Of a stretch of 64,000 nucleotides of DNA, positions 1 through 8,627 are shown one piece after another. The notes under the pieces were generated by a model that saw only the letters and a list, made by a program, of their open reading frames with translations, ran no database searches and was not told the DNA's origin. Origin of the DNA: Bibersteinia trehalosi. GTDB lineage: Bacteria; Pseudomonadota; Gammaproteobacteria; Enterobacterales; Pasteurellaceae. The stretch lies in NCBI RefSeq assembly GCF_004346205.1, contig NZ_SMAM01000001.1, forward strand, positions 62,001 through 126,000, given 5' to 3'. The position numbers and the translations under genes are program-made. How positions within the stretch are numbered: the first letter of the stretch is position 1; each line of letters begins with the position of its first letter.

Positions 1-104
1 TTAAGCGTTAAATTATTGAGAAAAATCATTTAAATTTGAATAAGTTAGTTGGTTTTGTTTAGCTTTTATTGCACAATATTGCTCGTTTTTAGCTTACGGA
101 GTGA

Positions 105-728
105 ATGATGTTTGATTCATTAGTTGTGCAATTTGTGGTGCTTTGGGCAGTCATTGATCCTGTGGGGTCAATTCCAGTCTATTTGGCAAAAACTATCGGC
201 TTATCACCAGATGATCGCCGTAAAATCGCGCGCAATGCAACATTAATTGCAGCGGGGATTTTACTCTTTTTCTTGGTGTTAGGACAATGGCTATTAGAGG
301 CAATGCAAATACCGCTGTCAGCCTTCCAAATTGCGGGTGGGTTAGTGTTGCTGCTGTTCGCCTTAACCATGATTTTTGGGCAAAGTAAGCCTGATCAAGA
401 AATTAAAATGAAAAGCAGTTTAAGTGAACTGGCGGTATATCCTCTGGCTGTACCATCAATTGCTTCCCCTGGGGCGATGATGGCTGTCGTGTTATTGACA
501 GACAACCATCGCTATAACTTACTGGAACAGGCTATCACTGGCGGAATTATGCTGGCGGTTGTAGCGATTACTTATGTACTTTTGCTGCTTGCAAACCATA
601 TTCAAAAATATATTGGCAATGCAGGTGCTGCTATTATTAGTCGTGTGATGGGGCTTATTTTGTCTGCCGTTGCCGTCAATAATATTCTCGTTGGGCTGCG
701 TGATTTTGTGCAGCAAGCTGCGCTATAA
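105..728 (+). CDS. MarC family integral membrane protein
   Basis: About 207 residues, almost wholly hydrophobic, with roughly six predicted membrane segments and polar connections only around residues 30-40 and 95-110. The N-terminal IDPVGSIPVYL and the later PLAVPSIASPGAM and RVMGLIL stretches match the MarC/YchE/YhgN family of inner-membrane proteins, whose biochemical role is unsettled. Two adjacent ATGs (105 and 108) could start it; a GGAG-like ribosome site sits just upstream. It precedes moeA by 15 nt, so co-transcription is likely. It is distinct from the second MarC paralogue at 29566, which is YchE-like. The family call is firm; the substrate is unknown. Confidence 0.85.
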   Translation: MMFDSLVVQFVVLWAVIDPVGSIPVYLAKTIGLSPDDRRKIARNATLIAAGILLFFLVLGQWLLEAMQIPLSAFQIAGGLVLLLFALTMIFGQSKPDQEIKMKSSLSELAVYPLAVPSIASPGAMMAVVLLTDNHRYNLLEQAITGGIMLAVVAITYVLLLLANHIQKYIGNAGAAIISRVMGLILSAVAVNNILVGLRDFVQQAAL

Positions 729-743
729 ATTTAAGGAAATGCT

Positions 744-1973
744 ATGTCTCTTTTATCTCTTTCTTCTGCTTTAGAAAATCTTTTAACTTGTTTGCCAATA
801 CCGAATCAATTTGAAACGATTGCATTGCATGAGGCTGCAAACCGTGTGTTGGCAGAGGATGTTTTCTCACCGATTAATGTCCCAAATTTTGATAATTCCG
901 CAATGGATGGCTACGCGATTTCTTTGCAAAATTTTTTAGAAAATCAACCGCTTGCTGTGATTGGCAAAGCATTTGCTGGTAATCCCTTTAGCGGTAAAAT
1001 TCAATCCGGACAATGTGTCCGGATTATGACGGGAGCAAAAATTCCCGAAAATACGGATGCAGTTGTGATGCAAGAAGATACCATTATTCGTGATGATGGT
1101 ACGATTATGATAACTAAACCGGTTAAGCTTGGGGCAAATATTCGCAGAGTAGGAGAAGATGTTGCGCAAGGCAGCTTAGTGTTGGCAAAAGGTAGTCAAT
1201 TAAATGTGAGCAGCTTGCCGTTATTGGCATCACTCGGTATTGCAGAGGTAAAAGTTTTCCCTAAAGTTAAAGTGGCAATACTTTCAACCGGCGATGAATT
1301 GGTTTCGGTTGGTGAGCCTTTAAATGAAGGACAGATTTATGATACCAATCGCTTTACGGTGCGGTTAATGTTAGAAAAATTAAATTGTGAGATTTTAGAT
1401 TTTGGCACATTACCTGATAACCCTAAAATTTTTGAGCGAACCTTTGTGCAAGCGCAACGCCAAGCAGATGTGTTGATCACCAGTGGCGGGGTTTCTGTGG
1501 GGGAAGCCGATTTCACCAAAACTGTCATTGAAAAATTGGGCAAAATTGATTTTTGGAAAATTGCTATGAAACCAGGTAAGCCATTTGCTTTCGGAAAATT
1601 GGAAAAAGCATGGTTCTTTGGGCTTCCTGGCAACCCGGTTTCGGCATTAGTAACCTTTTATCAGTTGGCTCAGCCTGCACTCATGAAACTTGCCGGTTTT
1701 TCAGCTGAAAAAATTGCAAATTTTTCGCCTAAATTGACCGCTTGCGCGGCTGTTTCAATGAAAAAAGCAGTGGGACGGCAAGATTTCCAACGGGGATTTT
1801 TCTATGCTGATGAAAATGGGCAGTTGGTTGTGAAGACGGTTGGAACACAAGGTTCACATATTTTCAGCGCCTTTAATGAGAGCAACTGTTTTATTGTGCT
1901 AGAACAGGAACGAGGAAATGTTGAGGTCGGCGAACGCGTAGTTATTCAGCCGTTTAATTTACTTTTATCTTAA
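744..1973 (+). CDS. moeA: Molybdopterin molybdenumtransferase MoeA
   Basis: 409 residues, the usual length for MoeA (E. coli 411). It inserts molybdenum into adenylylated molybdopterin in the last step of cofactor synthesis, in the cytoplasm. Visible hallmarks: NFDNSAMDGYA (residues 48-57), RIMTGAKIPENTDAVVMQED (93-112), STGDELV (181-187), TSGGVSVGEADF (246-257) and GLPGNPVS (293-300), in the order of the MoeA domains. A GGAAATGCT ribosome site precedes ATG 744. moeB follows after 19 nt, giving a moeAB operon as in enteric bacteria. The modE/modABC genes near 35-40 kb supply and sense the molybdate this enzyme uses. Confidence 0.97.
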   Translation: MSLLSLSSALENLLTCLPIPNQFETIALHEAANRVLAEDVFSPINVPNFDNSAMDGYAISLQNFLENQPLAVIGKAFAGNPFSGKIQSGQCVRIMTGAKIPENTDAVVMQEDTIIRDDGTIMITKPVKLGANIRRVGEDVAQGSLVLAKGSQLNVSSLPLLASLGIAEVKVFPKVKVAILSTGDELVSVGEPLNEGQIYDTNRFTVRLMLEKLNCEILDFGTLPDNPKIFERTFVQAQRQADVLITSGGVSVGEADFTKTVIEKLGKIDFWKIAMKPGKPFAFGKLEKAWFFGLPGNPVSALVTFYQLAQPALMKLAGFSAEKIANFSPKLTACAAVSMKKAVGRQDFQRGFFYADENGQLVVKTVGTQGSHIFSAFNESNCFIVLEQERGNVEVGERVVIQPFNLLLS

Positions 1974-1992
1974 AACCTAAGGCAGCGATAAT

Positions 1993-2751
1993 ATGGAACT
2001 TTCCGATCAAGAAATGTTGCGATATAACCGTCAAATTGTTTTAAAAAATGTTGATTTTGACGGGCAGGAAAAATTAAAAGCTAGTCGAGTGTTAGTGGTT
2101 GGGGTTGGAGGCTTGGGCTGTGCTGCTAGCCAATATCTTGCCAGTGGCGGAATAGGGCATTTAACCTTAGTGGATTTTGATAGTGTCTCTCTTTCTAATC
2201 TTCAACGCCAAATTTTGCATACAGATGCCACAATTGGCGAACCTAAAGTATTTTCTGCCCAACAACGGTTGCAGCAACTTAATCCACATATTGAAATTAA
2301 GCCGATTCATGCCGAATTGAGTGAATTGCAGTGGCAAACATTGATCCCTGAATATGATGTTGTGTTAGATTGTACTGATAATGTGAATATTCGAAATTTA
2401 CTTAATCAAATCTGTTTTCAGCATAAAATTCCGTTGGTATCCGGCTCCGCTATTCGATTTGAAGGGCAACTCAGTGTATTTCGTTATACAGATAATGAGC
2501 CTTGCTACCAGTGTTTAAGTACGTTGTTTGGGGAAAATATACTCAGTTGTGTTGAGGCTGGGGTAATTGCGCCTATCGTTGGCGTAGTTGGTAGCCTACA
2601 AGCGTTGGAATGTATTAAGGTATTATTAGGTATTGGGCAAACCTTATCTGGGAAATTATTGATGATCGATGGTTTAAATTTTTCGGTACGAGAGATGAAA
2701 TTGCCGAAACAGCCACACTGTCAGATCTGTAAGAATTTTCTAGAAAGTTAA
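1993..2751 (+). CDS. moeB: Molybdopterin-synthase adenylyltransferase MoeB
   Basis: 252 residues. MoeB activates the C-terminus of MoaD with ATP so that it can be thiocarboxylated. The Rossmann-type nucleotide site VVGVGGLGCAASQYL lies at 35-49, the LDCTDN motif with the conserved aspartate at 125-130, and two zinc-binding CxxC pairs at Cys171/Cys174 and Cys243/Cys246. No rhodanese domain follows, so this is the short MoeB type and not the MoeZ type. It is the second gene of the moeAB unit. The next 280 nt hold a tRNA and a terminator. The ThiF paralogue is possible in principle, but the moeA partner argues for MoeB. Confidence 0.95.
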   Translation: MELSDQEMLRYNRQIVLKNVDFDGQEKLKASRVLVVGVGGLGCAASQYLASGGIGHLTLVDFDSVSLSNLQRQILHTDATIGEPKVFSAQQRLQQLNPHIEIKPIHAELSELQWQTLIPEYDVVLDCTDNVNIRNLLNQICFQHKIPLVSGSAIRFEGQLSVFRYTDNEPCYQCLSTLFGENILSCVEAGVIAPIVGVVGSLQALECIKVLLGIGQTLSGKLLMIDGLNFSVREMKLPKQPHCQICKNFLES

Positions 2752-2777
2752 AGAAATGCAAAGATTTTATTTTACCC

Positions 2778-2806
2778 TTGACTATTGGGAACGTTATCAT
2801 TAACAT
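2778..2806 (+). promoter_or_regulatory. Sigma-70 promoter for tRNA-Asn
   Basis: TTGACT (2778-2783), 17-bp spacer, TAACAT (2801-2806). The predicted start falls a few bases before the tRNA at 2821. Spacing and position are good; activity is inferred. Confidence 0.6.
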
Positions 2807-2820
2807 TTCCTTTGTTTTGT

Positions 2821-2896
2821 TCCTCCTTAGTTCAGTCGGTAGAACGGCGGACTGTTAATCCGTATGTCGCTGGTTCAAGTCCAGCAGGAGGAGCCA
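2821..2896 (+). tRNA. tRNA-Asn (GTT)
   Basis: A 76-nt cloverleaf. The acceptor stem TCCTCCT pairs with AGGAGGA, discriminator G-C-C-A context follows and CCA is encoded (2894-2896). The anticodon GTT is at 2854-2856, exactly position 34-36. The T arm reads GCTGGTTCAAGTCCAGC. It stands alone between moeB and the terminator at 2999. Confidence 0.97.
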
Positions 2897-2998
2897 ATTC
2901 ATTTCCTCCTTTAGTTAGTTTTTACTTTTGACCTTGTTTTATTTGTCTCCTTTTATAAAACAGTGATTCATACCTCCTAGAATTAGGTCAAAAGAATT

Positions 2999-3024
2999 GC
3001 CCGCCAATTGCGGGCATTTTTTTT
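2999..3024. terminator. Bidirectional intrinsic terminator between tRNA-Asn and trpCF
   Basis: Stem GCCCGC (2999-3004) and GCGGGC (3010-3015) with an AATT-containing loop, followed on the plus strand by eight T (3017-3024). On the minus strand the same stem is followed by a T-rich stretch (AATTCTTTT), so it can also end trpCF, whose stop is at 3035. Confidence 0.85.
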
Positions 3025-3034
3025 ATCTAACGCG

Positions 3035-4450
3035 TTATTTTGCATGTAAACGGATAAGCTGGAAGGCTTGTGCAATTTTGTCTGCATGCTTGATTCCTTT
3101 GGCTGTTTCTAACCCCGAATTAAGATCAACGCCTAAACAGCCTACCTGTAAAGCCTGTTCGAGATTTTCTAAATTAATCCCGCCAGCTAAGATAGCTTTT
3201 GATTTTAGCTTTTCAGGAATCAATGCCCAATTAAATGTTTTCCCTGTGCCTCCTTGTTGATTTGTCGTTTTACTATCTAAAATATAACGTTGAATAAGAG
3301 GATTATCTGCAAAATCAAATTGTTGTGCATCGACATCAATTGAAATTGCTTTCCAAATTTGAACATTTCCCTCAAGCTGCTCTGCAAGCTGGGCAATATA
3401 AAGTTCATTTTCGTTACCATGTAGTTGCACAGCATAAAGCTCAAGCTGTTTTGCAATTTTTACGACAAACTCGACCGCTTGATTTTGGAAAACACCAACA
3501 AAGCGTAAAGGAGCCTGTACGACTAATTCTTGCGCTTGACGCAGAGATAAGGCACGCACAGATTTTTCTGCAAAAATCAGCCCACCATATAGTGCACCAT
3601 TGGCATAGGCTGCTTGCACATCTTGTGGGCGAGTTAAGCCGCAGATTTTGTTTTCACCAAAAATGACTGCGCGCACTGCATTATTCAGATCACGGCTTCC
3701 CATTAAGCTGCTACCAATTAAGAAACCATGAGCGCTTTGCGAGATACTTTTCACTTGGCTATGATCGTAAATGCCAGATTCGCTAATTAAACGCACATCA
3801 GCGGGAATTTGGTCACGATATTTTGCTACCAACGCGATAATGCGGTTCATATCTATGCTTAAATCATGCAAGTTGCGGTTATTCACCCCGATCACTTTTG
3901 CCCCCAGCGCTAAGGCTCGTTCAAATTCTTGCTCATTGCTGGTTTCTGTGAGAACACCCATCCCCAAACTGTGTGCTAAATCGCTTAATTGACGATAGGT
4001 GGGGTCATCTATAACCGAAAGCATCAATAAAATTGCATCAGCGTGGTGATAGCGGGCAAGATAAACTTGATAAGAAGAGATCATGAAGTCTTTACACAAA
4101 ATAGGTTGGCTAACCTGATTTCGGACTTGCGAGATAAAATGAAAATTGCCCTGAAAATATTGTTCATCAGTGAGTACAGAAATGACGCTAGCATAGTGTT
4201 TATAGACTTGCGCAATAGCATCTAAATCAAATTCTGCGCGAATTAATCCCTTTGATGGTGAAGCTTTTTTGCATTCTAAAATATACACCGGTTGTTGGTG
4301 AGAGCCTTTTGCAAGCGCAGCATAAAAATCGCGATCACTTGGCTGTAGTTGCGCTTGAAATAGTGAAAGTGGAAATTGTTGTTCGGCATTTGCTACCCAA
4401 AGGGCTTTATCTTTGACGATTTTTTGTAGAATAGTAGGTTGATTTTGCAT
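3035..4450 (-). CDS. trpC: Bifunctional indole-3-glycerol-phosphate synthase / phosphoribosylanthranilate isomerase
   Basis: 471 residues carrying two TIM barrels, as in enteric TrpC(F). The N-terminal synthase half shows [15 protein letters not shown] (about 53-67), [24 protein letters not shown] and LISESGI. The C-terminal isomerase half starts near residue 258 with [19 protein letters not shown] and contains VQLHGNE and LAGGINLEN. It catalyses two consecutive steps of tryptophan synthesis. It stands alone: no trpE, trpG or trpD adjoins it, and trpBA is 28.5 kb away in this window. I found no TrpR-like operator in the 50 bases upstream, unlike trpB. The ATG at 4450 is the natural start. Confidence 0.96.
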   Translation of the reverse strand: MQNQPTILQKIVKDKALWVANAEQQFPLSLFQAQLQPSDRDFYAALAKGSHQQPVYILECKKASPSKGLIRAEFDLDAIAQVYKHYASVISVLTDEQYFQGNFHFISQVRNQVSQPILCKDFMISSYQVYLARYHHADAILLMLSVIDDPTYRQLSDLAHSLGMGVLTETSNEQEFERALALGAKVIGVNNRNLHDLSIDMNRIIALVAKYRDQIPADVRLISESGIYDHSQVKSISQSAHGFLIGSSLMGSRDLNNAVRAVIFGENKICGLTRPQDVQAAYANGALYGGLIFAEKSVRALSLRQAQELVVQAPLRFVGVFQNQAVEFVVKIAKQLELYAVQLHGNENELYIAQLAEQLEGNVQIWKAISIDVDAQQFDFADNPLIQRYILDSKTTNQQGGTGKTFNWALIPEKLKSKAILAGGINLENLEQALQVGCLGVDLNSGLETAKGIKHADKIAQAFQLIRLHAK

Positions 4451-4501
4451 TTTGATCCCTTATAGTGTGCGACTATTTTTCATCTTTATAAAGGATTCAT
4501 C

Positions 4502-4810
4502 ATGAAAACACAAGTTCGCGTACAGTTAGATCGGCTGCAAGTTGTGTTACATAGGTATCAACTTTGGGAAACCGAAGCGCCTAGCACCGAAAAGTTAGCC
4601 AGTACGCAACCTTTTGCGCTGGATACACTAACAGCAACCCAATGGTTACAATGGATTTTTATTCCAAGGATGCATGTACTACTTGATGCTAATGCAGAGT
4701 TGCCAACAAATTTTGCAGTAAGCCCATATTTGGAAGAGAGTTTGAAAAATGAGCGCTATTTGGCAGAGTTAGTACAGCCGATAGTAGAAATAGAAAAATT
4801 GCTTAAATAA
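4502..4810 (+). CDS. yqcC: YqcC family protein (DUF446)
   Basis: 102 residues, close to E. coli YqcC (109). Family signatures are the N-terminal VRVQLDRLQVVLH, the Trp pair in ATQWLQWIFIPRM (around residues 45-57) and the acidic C-terminal part. No catalytic motif is apparent and the function is not known. It is soluble, helical and cytoplasmic by composition. AAAGGATTC precedes ATG 4502. As in enteric bacteria it sits directly upstream of the tRNA pseudouridine synthase truC, which supports the assignment. It is divergent from trpCF. Confidence 0.85.
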   Translation: MKTQVRVQLDRLQVVLHRYQLWETEAPSTEKLASTQPFALDTLTATQWLQWIFIPRMHVLLDANAELPTNFAVSPYLEESLKNERYLAELVQPIVEIEKLLK

Positions 4811-4856
4811 TGGGGTTTTTAGGTTTTCTTACTCAGGAATAAGTTAAGTACTCAAC

Positions 4857-5588
4857 ATGATAACATTGGATATTTTATACCGAGATGAAAGTCTCATTGC
4901 AATCAACAAGCCGGCAGGTATGTTGGTGCATCGCTCTTGGCTGGATAAACACGAAACGGTATTTGCAATGCAAACCTTGCGTGACCAAATTGGACAACAT
5001 GTTTTTCCGATTCACCGCCTAGACCGCCCAACCTCAGGTGTTTTGTTATTTGCCTTGAATGCGGAAATGGCACGACAAATGAGTGAACAGTTTGAACAGC
5101 ATCAATTAATGAAAAGTTATCTTGCTGTGGTACGAGGTTATTTGAACGGAGAAGCTCGTATTGATTATCCACTTAAGGTGAAACTGGATAAAATTGCCGA
5201 TAAATTTTCTACAGCAAAAGAAGCACAGCAAGCAGTCACGGACTATAAACATCTTGCCGGCATTGAAATGCCATATCCGGCAGGTAAATATCAAACGGCT
5301 CGCTATAGCTTGGTGCAACTTTGGCCGCAAACAGGGCGTAAACACCAACTTCGTCGGCATATGAAACACCTATTTCATCCGATTATGGGGGATACCAATT
5401 ACGGCGATTTGCATCAAAATCGGGCTTTAACAGAAAATACTGGCTGTGATAGACTATTTCTACATGCCAATAGTTTGCAGTTTACCCATCCAGACACTTT
5501 GCAAAAAATCATGATAAATGCTCCGCTTGATCACCAATGGCAGCAACTTTTTTTGCAATTTGGCTGGAACTTTCCGCAATTTTTTTAG
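4857..5588 (+). CDS. truC: tRNA pseudouridine(65) synthase TruC
   Basis: 243 residues of the RluA/TruC family. Motif [15 protein letters not shown] has the catalytic aspartate at Asp56. NKPAGMLVH (18-26) and [22 protein letters not shown] further on are typical. The enzyme isomerises U65 in several tRNAs. No S4 domain precedes the catalytic domain, which fits TruC rather than RluC or RluD. The neighbouring yqcC confirms the usual yqcC-truC pair. The start at 4857 has no close Shine-Dalgarno sequence; the CAGGAATAAG lies about 15 nt upstream. Confidence 0.93.
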   Translation: MITLDILYRDESLIAINKPAGMLVHRSWLDKHETVFAMQTLRDQIGQHVFPIHRLDRPTSGVLLFALNAEMARQMSEQFEQHQLMKSYLAVVRGYLNGEARIDYPLKVKLDKIADKFSTAKEAQQAVTDYKHLAGIEMPYPAGKYQTARYSLVQLWPQTGRKHQLRRHMKHLFHPIMGDTNYGDLHQNRALTENTGCDRLFLHANSLQFTHPDTLQKIMINAPLDHQWQQLFLQFGWNFPQFF

Positions 5589-5605
5589 ACGATGATAGGC
5601 TTTTT

Positions 5606-5761
5606 ATGGATAATTTACTTTTGAATTTAACTCATGAGCAGCAGCAACAAGCTGTAGAGAAAATTCAACAATTAATGCAACAGGGGGTTAGTAGTGGTGA
5701 AGCCATCGCTATCGTTGCCCAAGAGTTGCGTCATACTTATAGCAAAAACTCGGAGAATTAA
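5606..5761 (+). CDS. yoaH: UPF0181 (YoaH) family small protein
   Basis: A 51-residue protein starting at ATG 5606 and not at the longer upstream reading, which would overlap truC and add an unrelated hydrophobic N-terminus. [20 protein letters not shown] followed by [15 protein letters not shown] matches YoaH (UPF0181) along its length. Function unknown; it looks like a small helical cytoplasmic protein. The stop TAA abuts the ATG of the next gene at 5762, so the two are probably translated together. Part of the yqcC-truC-yoaH unit. Confidence 0.85.
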   Translation: MDNLLLNLTHEQQQQAVEKIQQLMQQGVSSGEAIAIVAQELRHTYSKNSEN

Positions 5762-6226
5762 ATGAAAAAATTATTAGCGTTGGCAAGCATTGCCACTGTG
5801 GGAGCGCTAACTGTTTCAGTACAGGCTGTAGCACAAACAGCAGAGATACCTAGAGCATATTTATCTGTGATGGATATGTCCGGCAAGGTAGCTAAAAATA
5901 CTGGGAATCAGATCTATTCCGTTAGCAATAGCAATTTGCAGCTTTGTTGGGCTGCTTCAGGTATTCCGCTTGAGCCGGCAAATCTGAATAAAGTAACAGA
6001 ACTTTTTATTGCCCCAAGTGTAAAAGCAAAATTTGTAAAACCGGGAGCCACAATTAAGGTTGAGAATGAACGTTCAGCCATCACCAGTATGATGGGTAGT
6101 GCCGATGGTAAAATGATTCAAACTTGTTGGCGTTTTGATCAAAATGATCCGCTTGGCAAATATACATTGCGATTGAATGTCAATGACATACAGTTTGATG
6201 ATCTCGTATTTGAGCTTGTCAAATAA
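5762..6226 (+). CDS. Hypothetical periplasmic protein with signal peptide
   Basis: 154 residues. A clear Sec signal peptide (MKKLLALASIATVGALTVSV) ends near VQAVAQ, giving a mature protein of about 130 residues. Two Cys-Trp pairs (LQLCWAASG near 60, IQTCWRFD near 120) look like a disulfide-linked beta structure. No lipobox, no membrane segment after the signal. I do not recognise a family with a known function. Its ATG follows the yoaH stop directly and a strong terminator follows at 6234, so it is the last gene of the yqcC operon. Confidence 0.7.
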   Translation: MKKLLALASIATVGALTVSVQAVAQTAEIPRAYLSVMDMSGKVAKNTGNQIYSVSNSNLQLCWAASGIPLEPANLNKVTELFIAPSVKAKFVKPGATIKVENERSAITSMMGSADGKMIQTCWRFDQNDPLGKYTLRLNVNDIQFDDLVFELVK

Positions 6227-6233
6227 GGTACTT

Positions 6234-6267
6234 AAAGGCAGAAATTAGATTTTCTGCCTTTCTTTTT
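6234..6267 (+). terminator. Intrinsic terminator of the yqcC-truC-yoaH unit
   Basis: AAAGGCAGAAA (6234-6244) pairs with TTTCTGCCTTT (6251-6261), 6-nt loop, then CTTTTTG. The minus-strand gene at 6278 ends just beyond it. Confidence 0.85.
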
Positions 6268-6277
6268 GCGATAGCAT

Positions 6278-7117
6278 CTAACACCTTTGTTGCATGTGCG
6301 AGAGTTGCTGATCTAGATAACGTGCGGAAGTGAGGTAATCAAAAATATCCCTCAAAGGGATATGTTCAAGGCCTAATTGTGAGCGTAATATTGTTGCTTC
6401 TGGAGATAAGCGTAAAAAATCTGCCATTTGCTGCTGGGCTTGATAGCGCTCGACTTCTGCCATATTATCTAAATGGCAAGCGCTCAGTTTTTCGATTTCT
6501 TTTGCAATTTTGTCCATTCTTCCAACGAAATAGCCCCGTTGCGCTTTACTCAAACTACTGAGCCACATCCCGTCTCGTTTAGGCATATTTTGAATTAAAG
6601 CAAATAAATCGGTTAGATTCCCTTGTTTTAATTCAAACTCCAATTCACAAATTGGCTCTTCACCAAAACGGTTTTTGATAATCCCCATATCAAGCGCAAT
6701 TTCAATTTGGCTGTGCTGATAATTTAATAACCAACTTTCTCGCTCAAAATCGGTACTAAATGTCGCCTGAAGATTTTCGGCAATCGCATCGCTATTGGCA
6801 ATTTGCAAATTATAGTGTGAAACTAACCGCTTGAAATCGGGCTGGCTGTTTGGCAAATCAAGATTATATTCAGGACGAATATGCAAACCGCCAACAATAT
6901 CGCCTTTCATTTTTAACGTGATTTCATGCTGATTGTTTTTAGTGCGTACTCGTAAGCCCATCTGTGCTTTTGCAAAAAAAAGCTCAGGCGTGTCAAAATA
7001 GGTATTCCCCAATGTTTGTCGCTGATATTTTTGTATTGGCTGCTGGGTAAGCCACTGCTTTATTAAAGCAATATTCTCTGGCAACAGCATAATTTTAATT
7101 TCGATTTCGTCTTGCAT
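6278..7117 (-). CDS. CYTH domain triphosphatase, YgiF-like without CHAD
   Basis: 279 residues. The N-terminus EIEIK is the ExExK signature of CYTH tunnel enzymes. RVRT (55-60 region), EITLKMKGDIVGGLHIRPEY, QIEIALDMG and EPICELEFEL supply further tunnel residues, and the order matches E. coli YgiF, an inorganic triphosphatase. YgiF carries a C-terminal CHAD domain (total 433 residues); here only about 80 residues follow the CYTH domain, so CHAD is lost or reduced. The enzyme probably hydrolyses tripolyphosphate with Mg. Monocistronic, convergent with the upstream operon. Confidence 0.8.
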   Translation of the reverse strand: MQDEIEIKIMLLPENIALIKQWLTQQPIQKYQRQTLGNTYFDTPELFFAKAQMGLRVRTKNNQHEITLKMKGDIVGGLHIRPEYNLDLPNSQPDFKRLVSHYNLQIANSDAIAENLQATFSTDFERESWLLNYQHSQIEIALDMGIIKNRFGEEPICELEFELKQGNLTDLFALIQNMPKRDGMWLSSLSKAQRGYFVGRMDKIAKEIEKLSACHLDNMAEVERYQAQQQMADFLRLSPEATILRSQLGLEHIPLRDIFDYLTSARYLDQQLSHMQQRC

Positions 7118-7204
7118 GCTATTTCTCTTGGTTTTTTAAGGAGATGAATCATACCCCATTTTTTGCTATATTTCGCCCCAGTTTTTTCAACATATTATCA
7201 GAAA

Positions 7205-8611
7205 ATGTTTAACCGAATTCAAAATAAAGTAACCCATTTTGTGCAACGCGGTTTCGATAACCATATTCGTCTTGCTGTGACAGGCTTAAGTCGCAGTGGT
7301 AAAACAGCTTTTATTACTAGCTTTGTTGATCAACTATTACATATTCAGCCTGAAAAGAATGCGCATCTTAATCTGTTTGCCGCAGCCAGAAATGGGCAAA
7401 TTTTATCAGTGAAGCGCGTAGAGCAAGGCGATCCTACAGTACCTCGTTTTGAGTATGATCGTAACCGCGCTTGCTTTGAGCAAGAAGAACCGAAATGGTG
7501 TCCCTCGACCACGGGGATTAGTGAAATTCGGTTAGCAATCCGTTACCGTAACCGCAGTAGTTTCAGCCGTATTTTTAAAGAAACCTCCACACTTTATCTC
7601 GATATTTTTGATTATCCAGGAGAGTGGTTGCTAGATTTGCCATTAATGTCGCAATCTTTTAAAGAATGGTCGCAAGCACAGCAAGTGGTGCACACAGGCG
7701 AACGGGCAAAATTGGCTCAAGCTTGGTTAAATGAAGTGAAGAAATTAGATCTAAGTGCTGTTGCGGACGAAAATCGCCTTGCAGATTTAAGCGATATTTA
7801 TACCGCTTACTTACTGCAATGCAAGCAAGCTGGCATGCAATATATTCAACCAGGCCGCTTCGTTTTGCCAAATGCAGAACGAGGCGCACCTGTTTATCAA
7901 TTTTTTCCTTTATTAGATTTAAGCGAACAAGAATGGCAATCGCTTGAAAATAGTCCAACTAATAGCGTTTTTCATACTTTGAAAAAGCGTTATCGCCAAT
8001 ATCAAGATAAAATTGTGAAACCGTTTTATAAAGATTATTTCTCACAATTTGACCGACAGGTGATCTTAGCAGACTGCTTAACGCCATTAAATCATAGTCA
8101 GCAAGCTTTTATTGAGATGAAAATTGGCTTACAGCAATTATTTAAGCATTTTCACTATGGTAACCGTTCACTGTTTCATCGCTTATTTTCATCTAATATT
8201 GATAAACTTCTATTTGCCGCAACTAAAGCCGATCACATCACAAGTGATCAGCTTCCAAATTTAGAAAGTCTTATGCGACAGTTAGTGCAGGAAGGTGGCA
8301 GACACGCTGAATTTGACGGGATTGAAACAGCTTATCAAGCCATTTCTGCAATTCGAGCGACCGAAGCTGTGACGGTGAGTGAAAATGGGCAGAGTTTTAA
8401 AGCTATTCGAGGGGTACGGACAAAGGATAAGCGACAGGTAACCCAGTTTGCAGGGAGTGTCCCCAATCGGCTACCGAATTCGGATTTTTGGCAAAATCAT
8501 ACCTTCGATTTCGATCAGTTTGAACCTAGAAAAATCGACTTTGACCAAGCTCTTCCTCACTTAAGAATGGATTCGGTATTGCAATTCTTGCTTGGAGATT
8601 TGTTTGAGTAA
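7205..8611 (+). CDS. ycjX: YcjX family P-loop protein (DUF463)
   Basis: 468 residues from ATG 7205; the open frame extends 14 codons upstream to a TTG, but the ATG gives the family's usual N-terminus (MFNRIQNKVTHFVQRGFD). The Walker A motif is GLSRSGKTAF. DYPGEWLLDLP and the LLFAATKADH stretch are highly conserved in YcjX. In E. coli the gene belongs to the phage-shock (psp) regulon and encodes a predicted GTPase-like protein; its role is unclear. The partner ycjF is not adjacent. The 3' end faces the CRISPR array, whose predicted transcript converges on it. Confidence 0.9.
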   Translation: MFNRIQNKVTHFVQRGFDNHIRLAVTGLSRSGKTAFITSFVDQLLHIQPEKNAHLNLFAAARNGQILSVKRVEQGDPTVPRFEYDRNRACFEQEEPKWCPSTTGISEIRLAIRYRNRSSFSRIFKETSTLYLDIFDYPGEWLLDLPLMSQSFKEWSQAQQVVHTGERAKLAQAWLNEVKKLDLSAVADENRLADLSDIYTAYLLQCKQAGMQYIQPGRFVLPNAERGAPVYQFFPLLDLSEQEWQSLENSPTNSVFHTLKKRYRQYQDKIVKPFYKDYFSQFDRQVILADCLTPLNHSQQAFIEMKIGLQQLFKHFHYGNRSLFHRLFSSNIDKLLFAATKADHITSDQLPNLESLMRQLVQEGGRHAEFDGIETAYQAISAIRATEAVTVSENGQSFKAIRGVRTKDKRQVTQFAGSVPNRLPNSDFWQNHTFDFDQFEPRKIDFDQALPHLRMDSVLQFLLGDLFE

Positions 8612-8627
8612 CATTCATCTTTGCTAG

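Noticed and set aside
2997..3260. Plus-strand open frame over the 3' part of trpCF
   Set aside because: It starts in the terminator and is antisense to a conserved enzyme; no coding evidence.
4451..4501. TrpR operator or attenuator upstream of trpCF
   Set aside because: No ACTAGT-type palindrome and no leader peptide with tandem Trp codons in the short divergent gap with yqcC.
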